A stretch of 64,000 nucleotides of DNA, from NCBI RefSeq assembly GCF_001570585.1, contig NZ_BBXF01000002.1, positions 248,001-312,000 on the forward strand, given 5' to 3'. Source of the stretch: Herbidospora daliensis. Its GTDB lineage: Bacteria > Actinomycetota > Actinomycetes > Streptosporangiales > Streptosporangiaceae. The position numbers and the translations under genes were made by a program. How positions within the stretch are numbered: the stretch's first letter is position 1; every line of letters begins with the position of its first letter. Positions 35,412 to 43,821 of the stretch are shown one piece after another. The notes under the pieces are model-generated. The model did no database searches. It was not told the DNA's origin and worked only from the letters and a program-made list of their open reading frames with translations.

Positions 35412-36134
35412 GATCGAAGAGTCTTACTCCATGGCAACACGAGCATTTAGGTTAAGAAGTCACACCGAATCGCAGCTCAGATAGCATCTGTACGTTAATT
35501 GATTCGGTCGCCCGACCCGATGGTTTTGTGATGACCCTATCGGGTAGAGCTTCGCGGGGCACTGCCCAGCATCCTGGCCCTACAGTCGGTTTTGCTCAGT
35601 CGAACTTCTCGGCACCTTCGTCAGCCGTTTAGGCTCTCCGTGTCCGAAACTCGCGACGTCAAATACGAGATCAGCGAGCGTTGTTTATCGCAATTCGGCC
35701 AGGGATCGTCGTCTGCTAAACGGCGACTGCATGCCTACCAGAACTCCTTCTATGGATTTCAAATAGCACATGATTCGCCGTGGAGGATTACGACAAGCCG
35801 GTCTCTCCGGCGCGTGATCAAGCTCGCGATTCACTCGGGACCAGTGAGCGACTACGAGATGGGATCTAGTGTGGTCGCCTGGTCGAGGGCTCAAAGGTCG
35901 GTTTTGGAATGACAGACCTCGGAGACTCGTGCCGGTTACGAGGGCGGCGAACACGCCGCATGGCGGCACGGGCGACAGGAAGAGGTCGAAGCCGCAGGGG
36001 CGTCAAGAGACCTGGGCAAATCCCACACAGGTCGTCTACGGAGATGCGCTCAACCGGCATGCCACAGCCCGGAAGGTCTTCGGCTGCCGTTTCGCCCCCA
36101 CTTCTGAGGAAGACTCGGTTGGCTGCGGAGGACT
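35412..36134. other. Gene-poor AT-richer interval
   Basis: About 720 bases with no gene I can support. Open frames on both strands up to 132 codons are present, but they lack recognisable families, good ribosome sites and the GC-rich third position of the neighbours. A seven-base inverted repeat (ACCCGAT at 35515-35521, ATCGGGT at 35539-35545) is visible. Composition suggests decayed or imported DNA. Confidence 0.5.
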
Positions 36135-36422
36135 TCATAGAGGAAGTGCGAAAACCCCATACCACTGCTGTTGCGCCGTTCCACAACACCCGATCTTTAA
36201 TGACTCCCGTGCACGCAATTCCTGCTGAATGGAGTCGAGATCGGGAGGTCCGCCCCACATCCACGCCACGACCCTGCTCCTGACCAGCGTCCCGTCCACG
36301 TCGCCGCTCGCCTCGGCGACGCCGACCCCGCGATCACCCTGCGCGTCTAGGCTCACGTAGTTCGTCGGGCCGAAGCATCCGCCGTCGTCATCTTCACCAA
36401 AGCACCGGTTCGAGCAGTCCAT
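36135..36422 (-). CDS. Small hypothetical protein coupled to the SUKH-like gene
   Basis: A 95-residue protein whose ATG overlaps the previous gene's stop by one base (TAATG), which supports translation. It starts MDCSNRCFGEDDDGGCFGPTNYVSLDA and has the segment RSRVVAWMWGGPPDLDSIQQELRA. No family recognised. A similar segment (WSKVVAWLCRAW) is found in the remnant at 37547-37765. No signal peptide or membrane segment. Confidence 0.5.
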   Translation of the reverse strand: MDCSNRCFGEDDDGGCFGPTNYVSLDAQGDRGVGVAEASGDVDGTLVRSRVVAWMWGGPPDLDSIQQELRARESLKIGCCGTAQQQWYGVFALPL

Positions 36423-37489
36423 TAGCCTTCGAAGTACTGCCACTGGATGCCGCAGTCGGTCAGCGGACGCAACAGGCTGCGGTGCACAACCCCTACCAAG
36501 ACGTAACACTCCTCGTCCTCGTTCCTGCCCTCGGCGACGACCAGACCCGGCGCGACGTAGAAAGACGTCTGGAAGAGCGGCCACATCCAGGTCTTGAGCG
36601 GCACCCGGCGCAGCCCGCGGGTCAGTTCGTCGGCCATCGGCTCCGGTACGCGGTCACTCCAGGCCTTGTACGGCGCGCTCATCACGGCTTCGAACAACGA
36701 GAACTGGATCAGGAAGCCGCTCAGGCGTTCACGTTCGGCCTGCCGTTCGCTGGGATCCTCGACCGTCCACACGACCGGGTCGTCCTCAGCCGGGTCGAGG
36801 AACCATTCGAAGCCACCTTGATTCTCATGGCCGAACAGCAGCAGTCCTTCACCGTCGGTGCTCAGCCCACTCGCGGGGCAGATGAAATTCTGCACACCGA
36901 GGACCTGCGGCCGACCTTCGGCAAGCCGGTAGAACTCGGCCAGCGCCGCAGGGACGGGGCCCGATGGCACGACCGGTTCCGCAGCCGGGCCGGGCGCAGG
37001 GTGCCAGCCCTCAACGAACAGCCGCAACGCCGTGGCGCGGTCACCGTTGACGTGCTCAAGCCACTCCAAATCGGGCAGAGCGGCAGGCGTGCTCGGCGGG
37101 CGCACCCGGTCGAGCACCTCGACACTCAGCGGCGGATCGATCCGCAGATCACAGTCCGTGAGCACGCTGTCGGTCCAGCCGCTGACCCCGTGGTGCCCGT
37201 CACCGAGGTAGAGCACACCTCGCTCCACCCGGACAAAGAGATGAATCAGCTGGGGGTCAGGCCCCACCCACCGGCGACCGACAGCCCGGGGAATGGGGCC
37301 GAGCAGCCTGAACGTCTCACTGCTCCACACTCCGCTGACGGCCGGATCGTCCACGGCCGCCACGATGATCACCGTGCCGTCCAGTCCGACAACGAACTCG
37401 GCGCCGCCGGCACTGAACGCCTCGGCCCCCACACCCGCGAGCCCAACCGCCTCAACGGCGTCGATGATGTCCAGGCGCCTCGGCAGCAT
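36422..37489 (-). CDS. Hypothetical protein with a SUKH/SMI1-like middle region
   Basis: A 355-residue soluble protein. The N-terminal 140 residues (GLDGTVIIVAAVDD, GVLYLGDGHHGVSGWTD) are unfamiliar. The region from about 170 to 270 (VPAALAEFYRLAEGRPQVLG, LLLFGHENQGGFEWFLDPAEDDPVVW) is like the SUKH/SMI1-KNR4 superfamily, which includes many immunity proteins for bacterial toxins. No toxin gene is seen beside it. The stop codon overlaps the start of the 95-residue gene. Function is inferred only from this resemblance. Confidence 0.6.
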   Translation of the reverse strand: MLPRRLDIIDAVEAVGLAGVGAEAFSAGGAEFVVGLDGTVIIVAAVDDPAVSGVWSSETFRLLGPIPRAVGRRWVGPDPQLIHLFVRVERGVLYLGDGHHGVSGWTDSVLTDCDLRIDPPLSVEVLDRVRPPSTPAALPDLEWLEHVNGDRATALRLFVEGWHPAPGPAAEPVVPSGPVPAALAEFYRLAEGRPQVLGVQNFICPASGLSTDGEGLLLFGHENQGGFEWFLDPAEDDPVVWTVEDPSERQAERERLSGFLIQFSLFEAVMSAPYKAWSDRVPEPMADELTRGLRRVPLKTWMWPLFQTSFYVAPGLVVAEGRNEDEECYVLVGVVHRSLLRPLTDCGIQWQYFEG

Positions 37490-37546
37490 GCCGGAAACCG
37501 TAGCAAGGTCGGCTCATTCGGGCAGGTGCCATGAAAGCCCATCCCG

Positions 37547-37765
37547 TCACGACATTCGAGGTCGCCGTTGGTGGCTACTCCCGTTCTCCACGTCTGCACC
37601 ACCGGATAGGGCCAACCGATCTACCGCGAGCGCTGATGCCACGGCGATCAAGGCGTCCGGCGACCGCTGCCATGCCCGGCATAGCCACGCCACGACCTTG
37701 CTCCAGGCCGACCCACCCGTCTCGGTGCAATTGAGGTCGGTTCCCAGGTCAATGGCATCGACCAC
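37547..37765 (-). pseudogene. Remnant of a small hypothetical gene
   Basis: A 72-codon frame with a GTG at 37765. The frame stays open upstream for only about 11 more codons. The stretch ETGGSAWSKVVAWLCRAWQRSPDALIAVASALAVDRLAL reads like real protein and resembles the RSRVVAWMWG region of the 95-residue gene at 36135-36422. No ribosome site. It may be a truncated paralogue, with low certainty. Confidence 0.3.
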
Positions 37766-37809
37766 GTCCAGTCCCAGGACGTTTGAAATGACACCCCAAG
37801 ATCAAAATC

Positions 37810-37960
37810 GAGCGAAGCGAGCACAACCCGAGCGAAGCGAGGCCATATCAGGGAGCGCGAGGGGCGAAGCCCTTCGCCGGGAGCGCAGCGACCCAGAGCG
37901 CCAGCGATGCCAGGACGCGAAGCGGCCAGGGGGAGCGCGAGGGGGCGCAGCCCTCTCGTA
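37810..37960. repeat. GC-rich short repeat field
   Basis: GAGCGAAGCGAG occurs at 37810-37821 and 37830-37841, 20 bases apart, followed by many variants of GAGCG and GCGAAGC. A compact hairpin GGCGAAG-CC-CTTCGCC lies at 37863-37878. No coding content. Similar arrays occur between genes in some actinomycetes. Confidence 0.5.
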
Positions 37961-37996
37961 TCGGGGGTTCGGGGGTCGCCCTCCGTAGAAATGAGG

Positions 37997-38045
37997 AACG
38001 GCCCGTGAAAGCCGCCCCGAAGGGGCGTCGACCACGGGCCATTCC
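37997..38045 (-). terminator. Terminator-like nested hairpin after tRNA-Thr
   Basis: Outer stem GGCCCGTG / CACGGGCC, extended by GGAA/TTCC after one mismatch, encloses a second hairpin GCCCC-GAA-GGGGC. It is 6 bases beyond the tRNA 3' end, so it probably ends or processes that transcript. Confidence 0.65.
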
Positions 38046-38050
38046 GAAAG

Positions 38051-38124
38051 AGCCGCCTTGGGGAATCGAACCCCAGACCTACGCATTACGAGTGCGTCGC
38101 TCTGGCCGACTGAGCTAAGGCGGC
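38051..38124 (-). tRNA. tRNA-Thr (anticodon CGT)
   Basis: A full cloverleaf on the minus strand: acceptor GCCGCCT / AGGCGGC, D-arm with AGCTCAGTCGGCCAGAGC, anticodon stem ACGCA / TGCGT with loop CTCGTAA (anticodon CGT, reads ACG), and T-arm with GGTTCGATTCC. 74 bases including the discriminator; CCA is not encoded. Confidence 0.93.
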
Positions 38125-38181
38125 ATGCTGGCAAGCAGCAGTCCTACTGTACAGCCTCCGCCCCCTACTCCGCGCCCACGA

Positions 38182-39621
38182 TCAACACCGCGTCCCCTCC
38201 TTGGGCACTGCAAGATCCACCAGGTACCCGTCCACCGCCCGATCGACGCACGACGACCCCGTCAGATAAGCCGTGTGCCCATCCCCGTCATAAGACAGCA
38301 GAACCCCCGACTCCAGCTCGGAAGCCAGCGCCTCCGACCACTCGTAGGGCGTAGCAGGATCCCGCGTGGTCCCCACGACCAGGATCGGCGCCGCCCCAGC
38401 CCCGGTGATCTTCAGGTCGGCCTCGGCAGACCGCTCAGGCCAGTAAGCGCACGCCAGGCTGTCCCACATCACGAACTTCCCGAATCGGGGCGCCGTCTCG
38501 GCCGCCTTCTTGGCCGCCGCCTCGTAGTCGGCCACCTCCGCGGGATAGGCGTGATCAATACAGTTGACCGCCTTGTTCGACTCCGTCTGGTTGGTCCACG
38601 ATCCGTCGATGCGCCGCCCCAGCAGGACGTCGGCCATCCGCAACAACTGGGTCCCGTCCCCTGCGAAGGCCTCCTTGAGCGCCCCTCGCAGGATCTCCCA
38701 CGAGTTGCGGTCGTAAAGCGGGGTGATCACGCCGAAGGCCGCCCAGGTGTCGTTGATCACCCGGGCGTCGGTCTGGTTGCGCAGCGGCAGCAGGTCGGCG
38801 CGCTGGAGCAGCCGGGAGATCTCGTCGAGGGCGCCCTCGACCGTGCGGGAGGAGAACGGGCAGTCGGCGGCGGTGAAGCAGTCTTCGACGAAGGCGCGCA
38901 TCGCCACCTCGAAGCCCTTGGCCTGCACGGCGTTCTGTTCGAGGGCCGAGATCCGGGGGTCGACCGCGCCGTCGAGGACCAGCGCCCGCACCCGGTCGGG
39001 GAACAGTTGCGCGTAGACCGCCCCCAGGTAGGTCCCGTAGGACTTGCCGAGGTAGGTCAGCTTGTCGTCACCGAGGGCCTCGCGCAGGACGTCCATGTCG
39101 CGGGCCGCATCGGCGGTGCCCACGTGAGCCAGGAGTGCGCCGCTGTTCTGGCGGCAGCCCTCGGCGAACTTCTTCGCCCCGGCGACCATGGCCGCCTCTT
39201 CTTCGGGCGTGTCGGGGGTCATGTCGAGCGACAGGTAGGACTCGACCTCGGCCTCCGACAGGCACTTCAGCGGCGTCGATTCGCCCACGCCCCGAGGGTC
39301 GAAGCCGACCAGGTCGAAACGCTGGCGCAGCGTGTCGGAGACGGGTGAATCCCGTACATAATCGATGCCCGAGCCGCCCGGTCCGCCCGGGTTGATCAGC
39401 AGCGAGCCGATGCGGTCGCCGGTGGCGGGGAGCTTCGCGACCGCGATCTCGATCTTCTCGCCGTCGGGCTGGTCATAATCGAGCGGTACGGCCAGAGTCG
39501 CGCACTGCAGGCCCTCATGGCATGACGTCCACGAAAGACCCTCATCAGTGGGCGACGACGACGCCTCCGGCGCCGAGCACCCGGCCGCCAGCAGTGCCAG
39601 CGCCAGCAGCAGTCGCCTCAC
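38182..39621 (-). CDS. Exported tripeptidyl-aminopeptidase-like alpha/beta hydrolase (lipoprotein)
   Basis: A 479-residue S33-type hydrolase with TAP-like C-terminal domain. GTG 39621 overlaps the PSP1 stop. A lipobox (LLAAGCS, Cys15) predicts lipid anchoring outside the membrane. The family motifs are INPGGPGGSG (oxyanion), the nucleophile S194 in GKSYGTYLG, Asp in TTRDPATPYEW and His in YDGDGHTAY. Such enzymes remove N-terminal tripeptides from extracellular peptides. Its neighbourhood with holB and tmk is conserved in actinomycetes. Confidence 0.9.
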   Translation of the reverse strand: MRRLLLALALLAAGCSAPEASSSPTDEGLSWTSCHEGLQCATLAVPLDYDQPDGEKIEIAVAKLPATGDRIGSLLINPGGPGGSGIDYVRDSPVSDTLRQRFDLVGFDPRGVGESTPLKCLSEAEVESYLSLDMTPDTPEEEAAMVAGAKKFAEGCRQNSGALLAHVGTADAARDMDVLREALGDDKLTYLGKSYGTYLGAVYAQLFPDRVRALVLDGAVDPRISALEQNAVQAKGFEVAMRAFVEDCFTAADCPFSSRTVEGALDEISRLLQRADLLPLRNQTDARVINDTWAAFGVITPLYDRNSWEILRGALKEAFAGDGTQLLRMADVLLGRRIDGSWTNQTESNKAVNCIDHAYPAEVADYEAAAKKAAETAPRFGKFVMWDSLACAYWPERSAEADLKITGAGAAPILVVGTTRDPATPYEWSEALASELESGVLLSYDGDGHTAYLTGSSCVDRAVDGYLVDLAVPKEGTRC

Positions 39622-40439
39622 GACGATTCGTAGGTTTCTTCGTACGCCTTCCGCGGGCCGCACACACTCGCCTTGGAGCACGCGCACCGCCGGCCGCCGT
39701 CGTTGAGCCGCACGATCACCGAGTCGGACGGCACGTTGTGGCCGACGACGACCCCCGCGCCCTCCGGGGTGTCGACGGTCAGGCCGACCCGAGGCGCTCC
39801 GGCGCGGAACTCCTGGTAGAGCGGGTGCTCGAACTTCAGGCAGCACATCAGGCGACCGCACGCGCCCGCGATCCGCAGCGGGTTGACCGGGAGGTCCTGG
39901 TCTTTCGCCATGCGTACGGAAACGGGTTCGAAGTCTTTCAGGAAGGTCGCGCAGCACAGGTCGCGCCCGCACGGGCCGATCCCGCCCTGGAGCCGGGCCT
40001 CGTCGCGCGGGCCGATCTGGCGCAGTTCGACGCGGGCGCGCAGGTTGCGGGCCAGGTCGCGGACGAGCGCGCGGAAGTCAACCCGATGGGGGGCCGAGAA
40101 GTAGACCGTGTAAACGTTGTCGGCGTCGATGTAGTCGACGCCGACCACCTTCATCGGCAGGTCGTGGCGCTTGATCAGGCGCTTGGACACGCTGCGGGCC
40201 TCGGCGCGGCGGCGCTTGTTGGACTCGTCGCGGGTCAGGTGCTCATCGCCCGCGAGGCCGCCGCAGACGGGCAGGCCGTCGACGTCCTCCGAGACCCACT
40301 GGGGGGCCCAGATCGTCTCGGCGACCTCGAACCCGGCGTCGGTCGGCACGAGGACCCGATCGCCCACCTTCGGAGAGTGGCCACCCGGATCGAGGTAGTA
40401 CAACCGCCCGTATCGGGTGAAGCTCACGGCCATCATCAT
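39618..40439 (-). CDS. PSP1-domain protein (RicT/YaaT-like)
   Basis: A 273-residue protein of the PSP1 family. The PSP1 C-terminal region is clear: VVGVDYIDADNVYTVYFSAPHRVDFRALVRDLA, ELRQIGPRDEARLQGGIGPCGRDLCC, then RIAGACGRLMCCLKFEHPLY, with the paired Cys motifs that in B. subtilis RicT hold Fe-S clusters together with RicA/RicF. The role in actinobacteria is not known. Start ATG 40439 (second ATG of three) is approximate; there is no ideal ribosome site. Confidence 0.87.
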   Translation of the reverse strand: MMMAVSFTRYGRLYYLDPGGHSPKVGDRVLVPTDAGFEVAETIWAPQWVSEDVDGLPVCGGLAGDEHLTRDESNKRRRAEARSVSKRLIKRHDLPMKVVGVDYIDADNVYTVYFSAPHRVDFRALVRDLARNLRARVELRQIGPRDEARLQGGIGPCGRDLCCATFLKDFEPVSVRMAKDQDLPVNPLRIAGACGRLMCCLKFEHPLYQEFRAGAPRVGLTVDTPEGAGVVVGHNVPSDSVIVRLNDGGRRCACSKASVCGPRKAYEETYESS

Positions 40440-40499
40440 GCCCAAGGGAGCCCGGCCTCCTCGTGTGGTTGCGCCTTCCCGCCACCCTACGCGCCCTCT

Positions 40500-42047
40500 T
40501 TACCAGGCAACCACTCCGTCCATGACACGGCCGGGAATGTCCATCACCTTCCGGTACGCGTTCTCCGAGACCTCCCCGATCTCCAGTTCGCTCTGGACGA
40601 GGATCCGGCCTCCGCCGGGCGCCAGGTCGAGGACCCGCAACCAGGCACGGCCCCGGTAGAGGACCTCGGCGGGTTCCCTGCCGTCCGGATCGAAGGCCAT
40701 GACCGCGGCCCGGGGGTCGCCGAGCGTGGTCATCCCGGTGCCCACGCCCGCGATCAGCCGGGTGCCGTCAGACGACATCCGCACGCCGTAGAACTGCACC
40801 CGCGTACCGTCGAGTTCACCCGACAGCACCACGCGGCGCGGGTCGGCGGACTCGTCGGTGTCGAGCACGTAGATCTCGGGAGAGTCGGCGCAGTCGAGCG
40901 CGCGCAGCTGGTTGGGCGCGAGCTCCCCGTTCTCCAGTACCTCGCGTACCTCGAAGAAACGGCACGAACCGACCCCCTTCAGCGTGCCCAGACTGGGTGG
41001 CACGCTCGTGGGCGCGGGATACACGTCGAAGTTTCCGCTCGGCATGGGCCCGGGAGAGGGGACGACGACCACCACGTTCCCGGACGGTCCACGGTCGGAC
41101 ACCGTGTGGGTGGGCACCGAGACGACCATCGGCCTCTCTGGCGCCCCGGAAGGCGGGGGTGCGCTCGGAACGGGTGTCAGCGGGACCGATGGCGAGGGCC
41201 AGACCGCCGCAGGCCCATCCGTGGGCCGCGGATTCGGCAGCGGCGTCGGCGTGACCGGAGCCACGGACATGACCGCCGCGGGCTCGTGCGTCGGCGGACT
41301 CGGCAGCGGCGTCGAAATGTCCGATGGCGGGGCCACGATCACCGTCGGTTCCGAGACGGCCACCTGGTGGTCCACCGCCATCGTCGTGTACGCGATCTTC
41401 GACCCGTCGTCACTCGTCGAGATCGCGGCGAACCCGGTCCGCGCCGCGACCCGGAACCGCCGGTCCTTCCCCGACCCGGTGTCGGCGACCACGAGGAAGC
41501 CGGTCCCGTCGCCGTCGGTGACGCAGGGGACCGCCCCGAGGACGATCTTCGTCCCGTCGCCACTCACCGCGAAGGCGCTGATCCTGGTCCGGTCCGGCCG
41601 CCGGACCGGCACCTCGCTGAGCGGCCCGGCCCGGCCCTGGTCGTCCACGCTGAACCGGACGATCCTGCTGGAGCAGAGCACGGGTCCGCTCTGGGAGGCG
41701 TAGAAGGTGCGATTGTCCGGCGCGGCCTGGACCTGGTTGTAGAACCACCCCGCCGTCCCCTCGATCCGGTCGAGTTCGGCCCCGTCGCCGGCCCCCCGGA
41801 CGATCAGCGCGTACTCGTCCTTGACCTGGACGATGAACCGGGGGGCCACCGTGGTCGACGCGGTCTGGCCGAGCCCGCCGCGTGTCATCACCACGCTCCC
41901 CACGATCGCCAGCCCGACCGCCAGCGCCGCCGCCAGGGGCGCCAGAAAGCCCTTCCTGGCCTTCTCCAGCCGCAGCGGAGGCACCGTGGAGATCGTGTCG
42001 CCGGCGGCCGTCGTCGCGTCCTTCAGGCGGGAAATGACGTCGTTCAT
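40500..42047 (-). CDS. Membrane-anchored beta-propeller-like protein coupled to SigE-type sigma factor
   Basis: A 515-residue protein. A cytoplasmic ~35-residue start (MNDVISRLKDATTAAGD) is followed by one membrane helix (FLAPLAAALAVGLAIVGSVVM), and the rest would lie outside. Beta-propeller-like repeats (ISAFAVSGDGTKIVLGAV, FAAISTSDDGSKIAYTTM, VRMSSDGTRLIAGVG) are split by a long Pro/Ser/Thr-rich linker of about 110 residues. Its ATG overlaps the sigma gene by 4 nt. It may be a sensor or anti-sigma partner, although the N-terminus has no clear zinc anti-sigma motif. Confidence 0.72.
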   Translation of the reverse strand: MNDVISRLKDATTAAGDTISTVPPLRLEKARKGFLAPLAAALAVGLAIVGSVVMTRGGLGQTASTTVAPRFIVQVKDEYALIVRGAGDGAELDRIEGTAGWFYNQVQAAPDNRTFYASQSGPVLCSSRIVRFSVDDQGRAGPLSEVPVRRPDRTRISAFAVSGDGTKIVLGAVPCVTDGDGTGFLVVADTGSGKDRRFRVAARTGFAAISTSDDGSKIAYTTMAVDHQVAVSEPTVIVAPPSDISTPLPSPPTHEPAAVMSVAPVTPTPLPNPRPTDGPAAVWPSPSVPLTPVPSAPPPSGAPERPMVVSVPTHTVSDRGPSGNVVVVVPSPGPMPSGNFDVYPAPTSVPPSLGTLKGVGSCRFFEVREVLENGELAPNQLRALDCADSPEIYVLDTDESADPRRVVLSGELDGTRVQFYGVRMSSDGTRLIAGVGTGMTTLGDPRAAVMAFDPDGREPAEVLYRGRAWLRVLDLAPGGGRILVQSELEIGEVSENAYRKVMDIPGRVMDGVVAW

Positions 42048-42571
42048 GCGTTCTCTCCAAGAATGCGACCCAGCGCGTCGAGTGCCCGGGAGGTCGTGGA
42101 TTTGACGGTCCCCCGGCTGACCCCCATCGCCTGGGCGGTCTCCTCCTCCGACAGTTCGGCGTAGTACCGCAGCACCAGCGCCTCCCGCTGCCGCTGCGGC
42201 AGCCGGTGCAGGCCCTCCAGGACCTCCCGGCGCTCCGCCCCCAGTAACGCGGCCGACTCCGCCGACCAGACGGGTGGGTCGTAGGCCCCCGCGAACCACG
42301 ACGGCAACCGTCTTCGGCGCAGCACGCTGCGCGCGTTGTTCAGCACCGAACTGCGCAGATAGGGCACGGCCGCGGCCGGATCGCGCAGGTGCCGCCACCG
42401 CCGGTGCAGCCCCAGGAACGCGTCCTGGACGGCGTCCTCCGCGCTCTCCCGGTCGCCGAGCATGATCAGGGCCAGCCTGGTCAGCCCGAGCGCATGCTCC
42501 TCGTAGAGGCGGCTGATCGCCTCATCGCGATCACCGGAGGAGAGGGCAATGTCCACCGTTTCGGCCTGCAT
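42044..42571 (-). CDS. ECF-type sigma factor, SigE family
   Basis: A 175-residue ECF sigma factor. Region 2 is ALGLTRLALIMLGDRESAEDAVQDAFLGLHRRW, and region 4 is LPQRQREALVLRYYAELSEEETAQAMGVSRGTVKSTTSRALDAL. It would direct RNA polymerase to a set of promoters. The partner membrane protein is translated from the overlapping gene; that pairing is usual in SigE-type actinobacterial sigma factors. Confidence 0.9.
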   Translation of the reverse strand: MQAETVDIALSSGDRDEAISRLYEEHALGLTRLALIMLGDRESAEDAVQDAFLGLHRRWRHLRDPAAAVPYLRSSVLNNARSVLRRRRLPSWFAGAYDPPVWSAESAALLGAERREVLEGLHRLPQRQREALVLRYYAELSEEETAQAMGVSRGTVKSTTSRALDALGRILGENA

Positions 42572-42630
42572 GCTTCAGAGACGTACAGAATGCTCCGAGG
42601 TTGCTCGCCCGCCCGGCCGAATGTCCAGAG

Positions 42631-43812
42631 TCAGCCGGTCGGCTTCCACAGGGCGAGGGTCAGGGCCTCGACGGCGATCTGCGGGTTCACGTTGGCCGCC
42701 AGCCGCTCGCGGCAGCGCATGATCGCCGCCGTGCGCTTCAGCGTCTCTTCGGGCTTGGACGCCCGCGCCGCCGCCTCCAGCTCGGCCCGCCGGTCGCCGT
42801 TGGCCAGTTCGACCGGCGCCCCGAACTGCACGGCCAGGACGTCGCGGTAGAAGGCCATCAGGTCGAGCAGCGCCGTGTCGAGCGACTCGCGCTTGATCCG
42901 GGTCGCCCGGGACTTCTGCGCCGTCTCGAGTTCCTTCAGCGCGCCCGCGCCGCCCCTGACCAGGCCCTTGTTCAGGCCCTTCCCGGTCGAGCCCTCGCCG
43001 TAGATGGCCCGCAGTTCGGCGATCTCGCTCTCGTTGAGCTCGACGGTGGCCGCTGCGGCGTCTTCGTCGGCGGTCTTCACGAGCTTCTCGGCCGCGGCGA
43101 TGCACTCGCCGACGTTGGTCAGGCTCTTGGGAATCGACAGTACGGCCTCCCGTCGCCCCCTGGCCGACGCGTCGAGCGCCAGCCGCCGGGCCCGAGCCAG
43201 GTCGCCCTGAGCCGCGCGCGCCACCGACTCGGCCACCCCGGGAGCCACGCTGTCGCGGGTCACGAGCGCGTGGGCCACCGCCTGGCTCGACGGCGTCACC
43301 AGGGTCACCACCCGGCAGCGCGACCGGATGGTGATGATCATGTCGTCGGGCGCCGGCGCGCAGAGCAGCCACACCGTGCGTGGCGGGGGCTCCTCGATGG
43401 CCTTGAGGAGGGCGTTGGCGGCCTGCTCGGTGGCCCGGTCGGCGTCGTCGAAGAGCACCACCCGCCAGCGGCCCATCGTCGACCGCCCGGCGGCCCGGAG
43501 GATGAGCTCGCGGGTCTGCTTCACGCCGTACGAGAGCCCCTGGGGCCGGACCGACTCGAGGTCGGGGTGGGAGCCGATCATCACCTGGTGGCAGGCGTCG
43601 CAGTGGCCGCAGCCCCGATCGGGGCAGAGCAGGGCGGCGGCGAAGGCCTTGGCGGCGTCGAAGCGCCCCGAGCCGGGCGGCCCGGTGAACAACCACGCGT
43701 GGGTCATGCCCGCGCCGCGGCCCCCGGCGAGCACCTCGGCGGCAGCGGCGGCGGCCCGGCGCAGCACCGTCGCGGCCTGTTCCTGGCCGACGAGGTCATC
43801 GAACACGTCCAC
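42631..43812 (-). CDS. holB: DNA polymerase III delta' subunit
   Basis: A 393-residue clamp-loader subunit. AAA+ core with GPPGSGRFDAAK (the P-loop Lys is replaced, as normal for delta', which does not hydrolyse ATP), a four-Cys zinc site (CPDRGCGHCDAC), VVLFDDADRATEQAANALLKAIEEPP and SRC at IRSRCRVV. The C-terminal collar follows. It helps load the sliding clamp. Directly follows the dTMP kinase gene, as in other actinomycetes. Confidence 0.93.
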   Translation of the reverse strand: MDVFDDLVGQEQAATVLRRAAAAAAEVLAGGRGAGMTHAWLFTGPPGSGRFDAAKAFAAALLCPDRGCGHCDACHQVMIGSHPDLESVRPQGLSYGVKQTRELILRAAGRSTMGRWRVVLFDDADRATEQAANALLKAIEEPPPRTVWLLCAPAPDDMIITIRSRCRVVTLVTPSSQAVAHALVTRDSVAPGVAESVARAAQGDLARARRLALDASARGRREAVLSIPKSLTNVGECIAAAEKLVKTADEDAAAATVELNESEIAELRAIYGEGSTGKGLNKGLVRGGAGALKELETAQKSRATRIKRESLDTALLDLMAFYRDVLAVQFGAPVELANGDRRAELEAAARASKPEETLKRTAAIMRCRERLAANVNPQIAVEALTLALWKPTG

Positions 43813-43821
43813 CCGGAAAGG

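Larger units (their letters stand above)
37490..38050. other. Interval with ORF remnant, GC-rich repeats and tRNA terminator
   Basis: No complete gene is supported here. It holds an ORF remnant on the minus strand (37547-37765), a repeat field (37810-37960) and the hairpin downstream of tRNA-Thr. Other frames across the tRNA are antisense artefacts. Confidence 0.6.

Noticed and set aside
35592-36264. Frames of 94 to 132 codons on both strands in the AT-richer interval
   Set aside because: No family, no ribosome site and no codon bias like the neighbours; they also overlap one another.
37808-37960. Possible CRISPR array
   Set aside because: Repeat units are short, close together and of variable length without unique spacers; no cas genes nearby.
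37802-38134. Minus-strand open frame of 110 codons across tRNA-Thr
   Set aside because: Its start (LSSVGQSDALVMRRSGVRFP-type sequence) is the well-known false translation of a tRNA, and the rest is the GC-rich repeat field.
40912-41703. Long plus-strand frame (263 codons) opposite the propeller-like gene
   Set aside because: Antisense shadow of the Pro/Thr-rich coding region; high GC keeps shadow frames open.
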